Assembly: GCA_903813345.2 (NCBI GenBank)
Contig: CAIIXF020000005.1
Coordinates: 34,475,375 to 34,539,374, forward strand
From: Owenia fusiformis
Lineage: Eukaryota > Annelida > Polychaeta > Sabellida > Oweniidae
Direction of reading: 5' to 3'
DNA length: 64,000 nt
Under the pieces are notes generated by a model. The model had not been told where the DNA came from. It was given only the letters and a program-made list of their open reading frames with translations, and did no database searches. The translations under genes and the position numbers were made by a program. Positions 14,101 to 23,100 of the stretch are shown in pieces (position 1 is the stretch's first letter; each line of letters begins with the position of its first letter).

Positions 14101-17100
14101 ACAGATGTATAGAGCTATCAAATCTTAATGTGATAATGTGATGCATTTTGTTTAGGAGACATAACCAGAAAAACATCAAAATACATGTGGCCCATTCGTT
14201 AGACAAGCCACAAAGAACACTACAAAAGTTTATAAATATATCATATGTTTGTATTTTTCCATATAACAAGCTTTTGTGGTCCTTTGCCTGCTTATTTCTG
14301 CAAAAGCAAATTGACATTTTTTAAATTAATTGAATTGCAAAAGAGTACAACTTTAGGGAATTTTACACCAATTAAATGTACTTACTTTCGTCTACTAACT
14401 GGTACACCAGACATAGTCATTAAGTGAATTTCTTGGAGACCCTGGAATTTAAAACAAGACGCTTTACTATGAAACCCAGCATGTACAGATGTTGCATTCA
14501 ATTTTACATTACAGAATCAAGATATGGTACAAAATATAAGAAACTCAAAAATATGAGGTTTAAGGGGCTTCAAATATAAGGTACAAATGTAAATGTTTTC
14601 TTATATAATATACATGTACATGGAGATTATTCTATATAAGGCTTAGGATATTGGGATTATCCCAAGGCCAATACAATACAGTATATTTCTGTCCAAAATT
14701 TAATTTTCAAATTTTTGCAAGGTGGGCAGATATGATATAATATAGCTTTATCCTGCCAGGATGTATTTATCTTTATCCCATACTTGGATGTGTTACAGGT
14801 ACATAAAGCAGGTTTGTAAAAACTTATATTTTCATCAGCGGGCAGATATAGCTTAACATCACGCTCCGAGCGGGCAGATATAGTATATCTGCCCGCTACG
14901 TCATAAATCCCAATATCCTGAACCTCGTATAGGATAATCTCTACATATCCTGATTCCTATTCCTGCCCACTATTGAAAATACAACATTTTGCTAAATAAT
15001 AGCAGATACTAAGAGATACTACTTTACAAAAGCTAATCATGTTGAAATAAATTTTTGAATCTTTACTTCATGAATTATTTAAACAAATCTTCAAAAAAGC
15101 TAGAAATCAATAAATATTACAAGAACACAAATGTGTACAAAATGTCCCCACCAATGGGTGATCCCATCAAATGGTTATCCTGAAAATGAGTAGACAAGAC
15201 TTTACCAACACAATTTTAATTGATCCGTCACACAGTTAACTAGAAAACATGTAAACAAGATTTTAGGATGGAAAATCCAAAATGGCTGCCTTGACATTTA
15301 CCCAGAATGTCAAAAAACTAATCTGTTCCTAGATTTTCATACTGAGAATCATCCCTGAAAATATGACATTGATCTACCAAATGGTTCACCTGAAAACGCG
15401 TAGACAAGACTTTACAGACAAGATTTTAGGACAGAAAATCCAAAATGGCTGCCATGACATTTACACAGAATGCCAAAAACACTAATCAGATGTAGATTTT
15501 CACACTAAGAATCATCCCTGAAAATTTGAAATTGATCTACCAAATGGTTCACCTAAAAACGTGTAGACAAGACTTTACAGGCAAGATTTTAAGACGGAAA
15601 ATCCAAAATGGCTGCCTTGACATTTATCCAGAATGCCAAAAAACTAATCAGATCTAGATTTTCATACTAAGAATCATCCCTAAAAATTTGAAATTGATCT
15701 ACAGAACGGTTCACCTGGAAATGCATAGACAAGACTTTACAGACAAGATTTTAGGACAGAAAATCCAAAATGGCTGCCTTGACATTTGCCCAGAATGCCA
15801 AAAAACTAATCAGTTCTACATTTTCATACTAAGAATCATCTCTGAAAATTTTAAATTGATCTACCAAACGGTTCACCTGAAAATGCGTAGATAAGACTTT
15901 ACAGACAAGATTTTAGGACGGAAAATCCAAAATGGCTGCCTTGACATTTACCCAGAATGCCAAAAAACAAATCAGATCTAGATTTTTATACTAAAAATCA
16001 TCCCTGAAAATTTGAAATTGATCCACCAAACGGTTCACCTGAAAACATGTAGACAAGACTTCACAGACAAGATTTTAGGACGGAAAAATCCAAAATGGCC
16101 GACAATAAAAAAGTGATTATGTGTTTTTGCTGATTTCTTCTTACAAAATTATCACATATTACTACTGTTAACAATAACATAGGCTTTTACAACAAAGTAG
16201 ATCTGAAATTATTTATAAAGCTACTAAATAGTTAAAGTATGAAAACTCAAAAACACCATTCAATATGATACAAAGTATTATCGTGCGCTAACTTTTCTTA
16301 AGACATTCAAAATGGCTGACATGACTGAGCTAACAGGTCCAAAACCTAATCAGATCTAGAATGAAGTGAGCTGAACAAGATGTTAAAGTTTTAAAAGCAA
16401 CTGTGAAGCCGTTTTTCTTAAAGTTTGCAGACAAGGATTTTAGCATTTGACTTCAAAATGGCCGACAGGAAGTAGGTATCGAGTTAAAAATTTTTCATCC
16501 ACATCTGTATGCACTCATAAGTTATCCCTGAAAATTTGAAGGTGATATCTGTAGCAGTTTTGGAGAAAACTCCCGGACGTACGGACAGACGGACGGACAG
16601 ACGGACGGACGGACGGACGTACGGACGGACAGACGGACGCGCCTAGGCCGACAATATGGCCCCACACTATGTGGTGGGGACATAAAAAGCATTTTTCTTA
16701 CTTAATTTCCAAAACATTAAATTAAGCTGTGTGCTAAATCCTTTGACAGATGTAAAATGATTTATCAATTGGGAAACAGGAAGATACATCAAATGACACG
16801 TAAATGTAAAGTTTGGTAAATAACATTATCATTACAAACATGATTTCAGTAGATAAGGAAATATTTGCTGTTTTCCAAAATTGTGATTTATATGATAATT
16901 ACCATAGATGTTTACTCAGATTCTAACTAGGCTAGCTAAAAATAAACAGTTTTCTTGTTTTGGTAGGCAAAAAGATTTACCACATGTTTAAGTATCAAGG
17001 TTTCATGCACTCTGAAAAATGTATTTCAATTTACAAATGACATATATGACATACAATCGTGTGCTGTTCCTGTCATTAAAGATTTGAAAATTAAGTGATT

Positions 17101-20100
17101 ATTTAACTTAAATGCCCCATATAAAGATTAAACCACTTTTGCTTGTATTGTAGTCTTACCCAATATCATCAAAATGCTGATCTTTATCTCTTAACGTTTT
17201 TGAATATCCTAACATCAAATCTAATCCCTCTAACTTGCCTTTTGATACTTATTAATCTTTGCAAATATGTGAGTTAAGAAAATGTGTACGTCCCTTGTAT
17301 ACAGGTTCTTGACTACTTTTGCCTGATATTCAGAAAAACAGAAGTACAAATTACAAATAACTCTAGAGGGAATCATTCCTTGGTCCAGTGATCTCTCACA
17401 TATGCTATAAATCAATGAATCAAACGTATTTCAAATTCTTACTGCTTAAATACAAACCATACCTACATTCCAAGAAACAAGAAAAAAATTCACCTTGCAA
17501 GCAAAATATACTCCCTTTCAAAACTTTTATCAGATGCATTCATCTCAGAGGTTTTGTGACCTCTTGTGCTGTTTTCTAGTTATTTTACTTAATAGTGAGC
17601 TATTTTTGTGACATTTTAAAATTGTATTTATATATTAAGGTAACTGAACCCCTTAAACAATAATAATTTATGGATTTAATTACACATATCATAAATATAG
17701 GACCTGATATTTATCAGGTAGGTACCCTATAGTTAACAATACTGAGAATTTGTTTACCCATGAATGGTATGTGACTTATAACAGATAAGATAGCAAAATT
17801 GTTTATTTAACACTAGAGGAAGTATCATTCAAATGCTATCATAAAATCATTAATTACTTTTGGTAATTCAGAGAAAAAAATTAGTCAGCTATTTAGTAAT
17901 TCAGGTAAAAAGAATTAATCAAATATTTCGTAATTCAGAGAGCAATAAGATAACTGTTTAAATTCAACTCATAATTTAGCATGCAAGTTTATGTAAGTAA
18001 CCTACTTTCTCATTAGAGCCTCTCTCTCTGGCGGATCGAGAAGCTGACAAGGGGCGATCAAGTCAAAATAGAAAATGTTGAAAATTTTGAAAATTCAAGG
18101 CCCATTTTTTAATAATTTAGCCTAGAATTAAAGAATTAGGTCCAACAGGCCAAGAAATGCCCCTAAAGGCCCACTAATTGAGGCTCTACTAAATGTTTTC
18201 TGGCCCCATGCTATAGAGGCAGGCATTAAAGCCCTTCCCCTCCCCTTGGATCCGCCAGTGCCTCTTACCTATGGCATATTTATGATATCTCTGATCATAC
18301 AATAGAATATATGCCATGGTGGTGAACTGGTGGTATAACGGTTAGTTTGATTTATTAGCAAACAGATGTGTAATAAAAACTGCTTTATAACTGTATTGTA
18401 CACAATGACTTCTTCATTTTTTAACATGTAACTTGAAAAAACAGGCTTGTCAGAATCTGGAATTAATTTGAGGGAAAATATTGTGTCAGAATCTGGTTGC
18501 TTTACCAGCAAATACATGAGTTTAATGTATTGTACTTATTTACTCAAATATAACTTTACAGGTTTGCAAATTAGTTTTGACATTTTGACCTTGCTATGTA
18601 TTGCTAACTGCCCTTATATTGAACACTCACTCCCAATACAACACAGGCAACCAAATAACAAAAGGGAGGGGGGTAGGAGGGGTATGAGGGGGTAATCAAG
18701 GACTTGTCACGAGACTTTGCAAGAAATCTGCTCATGTAATGATATGGAAATCTGGCCCCATTAAGAACAATTGAGTATCAAGACCATAAAACAGTCTTAT
18801 GATATAAGGAGGGGGTGTTTAAAGTCAATTCTAGTTCCTTAGCCTATATCGCAGTTAGTATCATCCAGCTTTTTTAAAGTTATAATTTTGTCAAAAAAGA
18901 AACAAACCAAATGGCTAGATTGCGATTTAAGAGTGAAATGAATTTTGATGCCCATGGTATTATTTATAAGCTAGTTAAAATTGTGTGTATCAGGAGTAAA
19001 GTAGTTTACTATGCTTACCAGTAAAGCTTGTCCATTGATGTTCTTTTCTCCGAATGATTTAACACAATCCTCGAATCCAATCTGAAACAAATAGATGTAA
19101 TATCTAAGAAAAAACTTTTACATATGAAATGTACCGTTACTTCTTTTGTTTAGACTGCAGAAGAAATGTATTCAGAGTTATTTTGATCCGTATGTGTGTC
19201 ATGTTACAAAAAAGTTTTCTTTTAAAGTCTGTTTTTTACATCCTGTCATCATTATTCATTATGTCTCAATTACCCCACAAAATGATTCCACATAATACTA
19301 TTTAAAGTGTGTTTTACTTCAAGGTGCTTCTCCTCCAATTTTACATTGAGAAATTCTGTATTTTCCTTGTTGTTTTCATTCTACTTTACTTAATTATATT
19401 GAATGAGAATGCATTCATTGTTCATTGTTTTTTTCCCTTATTTACGATACATGTACAATCCCAGTCAATATATTCATTTTACAGGAGATGTACATGTACT
19501 GGTTTATGTAACTGTCCTTAATGAATTCATGTATTTAATTACATGTAAAGTATTTTCAAAATAAAACATGGAAATATATTCCATAAAACAATAACAGTTT
19601 GAGTACAATTTCAACATTCTAAAATCACACACTAAAAATGATAAAATTAGGAAAAAATCATGTAGAAAAGTAGTTTGAAGGGAATTAAGTTTAAAAAAAT
19701 GAAGTTGAAAATAATTGTAAGGGATAATTGACAAATTAGAAATAATGAGCTAAGGGCAATGATTCACTCCCGGCAAAATATTTTTACATATTTTTTCCTT
19801 GTATCAGGTGTATTTATCTCATCACATGTCAAAATTACCTTAAAATCAAGTTATATAAAATTCCGACACATCTTACCTATTAGCCTATATTTCATATAAT
19901 TTAATCGAGCTTACTTTAAAACATTCCATTCGAATGCATGTTTTTACAAGGGTTGAATGGTACAGAGTACATATTATAAGTTTTATTTCCTGGAAGTCAA
20001 ATCCAATTAAAATAAATTTCACAACTAATTTTATTGCATTCAAAATTGTAAACAGGAAGAGCAAAAAAGGGGAAGATGACATTTCCAACATTCATATATT

Positions 20101-23100
20101 CTTTCACATCTTATATCAACATATAATTTGTTTTGGTCAAAACTTTGATCAACAAGGCATTAAAATGTCACCACCTGCCATTAATTACAGTATATAATAT
20201 ATACTATAATAGTATATCTTACTGACATGATTAATATAGTGGTTAAGCGCCCCCCGATTTTGAAAAAATCGGGGGGCGCTTATAGGCATCGATGTTTAGT
20301 ATGAATTTCACCCAAACTTCGCATATATATAGATAAACTCATGATCTAGTCAAATCGGCATACCTGGTAAATATCCGACTTATGGTTTTCATAAAAGAAA
20401 CGACAATATTTTTAGCTCAAAACTGCCACATGTCCGCCATTTCGTGATTCCATCATGTCTAATATCATTTCTATATGACGTCACACCAATAAGACGAAAT
20501 ACATGACTACAGTATCCATTACAGTATTCCTGAATTCTGATCGCAAAAGGTCAATTGAAGGGTTCTGTGAACATGGTGAAGATCTTCCTAAATGACACAC
20601 AACAGAAAAATAAGTATGTGCATGCAAGATGTATTGGGAAGTTGAAGGATCATATATTGATGACATGGAAGTACTAAAATTCTAGTCATCAAGAAAATGG
20701 TCATTACAAACATTTAATGGTATGATTTTGTAAAATAGACTTTGTGAGATATGCCTGTTTTTTGACAATATATCCAACTGACCCAAATTTGCCAAATTAA
20801 TTCTAAAAAGGTCAAATGTCAGAGAATCAACAAATCAAATAGTATGATCTATGTACTGTCAATTTCAGTTTTAGAATACTGCAAATATCGTCAACCAAAT
20901 CATTGCCAAATATCTTAAAACTCATTTTACATTTAAAAAGATTTCTGTTGAGGGTGATGTTTTCAGTGCCAAATTCACAAATGATATTAGCAATATAAGT
21001 CTTTAATCATACTCATAAGGGGTGGCATACAAATACCAACAGTAGTGGAAAAACAAAATTAATATTGTGAAAATATTGATTTTTAACTCTGGAAATGTCT
21101 GTAAATCAACATTTGACCTTTCATTATGTGAAGAAAGAGAGTAAAACAATTACAAAACTAACTTTGTTTTTCCACAAGTTCTTGAACACCATCCCCCAAG
21201 TCAATAAAGATGAATTATTTTTGAGAACACGGTTAAGATTGTTAAAATTATTGGACCATGTGCCCTGGGTGCAGTCTAGTTATAATTATAACTAGTTATA
21301 AACTTAATACCCTCTGCCTCGTATAGAATCCTCTAAATACTTATTCCCCTCCCTCAATGAAAGAGAAATGGAATACAGTTTATTGTCATTCAAAGATTTC
21401 TTGAAATATGGTGCTGCCTCATGAAATACAGACTTTTTGAGGCATAATATTTTTTATGTTTCACTTGAATCATTGAATATTTTAGCACATCTGTACTTAA
21501 TAATTAATTCATTATTACATTGTTATAGTGTATATGACTAGTACAGTTCTGAAATGTAACCTAAAACCAGACTATAATTTGACATTTCCTATTATAGAGA
21601 GAACAATATAACATATCCTGGATTAATAAAAATGTTATTAAATATGAATCATCCAAAGTCATATGTAAAATTGTATATACAAGGGGTGATCCAAAAGTCT
21701 TGGACGCCCTGCTCTAATTTTGTTGGTTTTTGATAAAATAACTTTAAACTTTCCAATAATAAAGACCAACAACCTAACTACTTTGTATATTAATTTCATG
21801 GAGAAATGATATATTTTATGTAGTTTTCTAAATAGTTTTTAATATAGGGACCCTGCCACCCGGAACGGTTTTCGCACATGGCAACTTTCAGCCTTAAATG
21901 TTACTGCCAGATCACTTGATTCACAAATCTCGACCACTATCTTTCTTTGAATTTTGAATGTTAAACCATGTTAGTTTACTTCCTTTGTTACTAGGCAACC
22001 AATTTATTGTGTTTTAGTTATAATGTCACATATGACAATGGCCATATATGTCAAATTCTAAGAAAATGACTTCAGACAAGCAACCCTCATTCTGGTATCA
22101 TTTTTGCTGCAAGATGGCTGCTGAAATGCAGAACATGAAAGAAATCAAAGTGGAACAAAGAATACTACAAGATATTTTCACTATTATTGACCTTGAGTAG
22201 CTACCATATGCACGATACGGTCTAGACATGGCTCCGTGTGACTTTCTTCCTTTTCTCCAGAAATAATGAGGGTTGAAAGAATTTTTTTTATTACTCATTG
22301 TATGAGGTATAGAGTGGCACTCCAACAGCATTTGTATCACATAAACAATGGCAGTTTCATAAATGTCTTCAATTCATTGGTAAAGCGGTATGAAAAATGT
22401 GTTCAAATTCGTGGAAAATATGTTGAAAAGTAGGTCTTAATATGTGAAGATGATGATGGCAGATGACACTCAGACTGAAAATCGGAAATTCTCATATCAT
22501 GACTGGTGTTAGGTTGTGCACCCTGCACCTAAAGTATTTGCCATATTATAACAGTTGTGATGTGATTTGCTATATTTAAATACCGTTCCGGGTGGCAGGG
22601 AGCCGATATTAAAAAATGTTTAGAAAAGTAGCTAAAACATATTATTTTATGTTGAAACTTATACGCAAAGTTGTTAAGATGTTGATCTTTACTATCTGAA
22701 AGTTTCATGTAATTATATTAGAAAATAGCAAAGTTAGAGCGAGGCGTCCAAGACTTTTGGATCACCCTTCGTATTTATGTGTGTGTTATTTTATTTTATT
22801 TGTTTATTTTAGCTACCATTTCTGAAGTGAATATAACATTTGGGTTTGCTGAAGTTGCTTGTTACCCATATACTCAGAGCAGATAGAGCAGATAGAGCAG
22901 ATTCTAATTTATCGTAAGAAAATGATGGTGCCTTGCCATTGCATTCTGGTTATTGCTATATACTATGTAATGTTATGCTATGTCATGCGATGGAGGATTA
23001 AATCGTGCCTAAGAAAGTATCTATTTATTAACATTTTCCTCTTTGCATTATAGCAAGAAAAGCCTCATTTATTGGCAGCGCTTAATTTTACATTGAATTA

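Larger units (their letters stand above)
14946..19018. other. Intron 2 of SLP-76-like gene, right part
   Basis: Apart from the 15138-16684 element and the MITE at 18017-18262, this is AT-rich intron. The SAM domain is complete without any exon here. Confidence 0.6.

Noticed and set aside
18318-18365. tRNA-like A-box word (TGGTGGTATAACGGTTAG)
   Set aside because: No B-box or cloverleaf follows; chance similarity or a decayed SINE at most.
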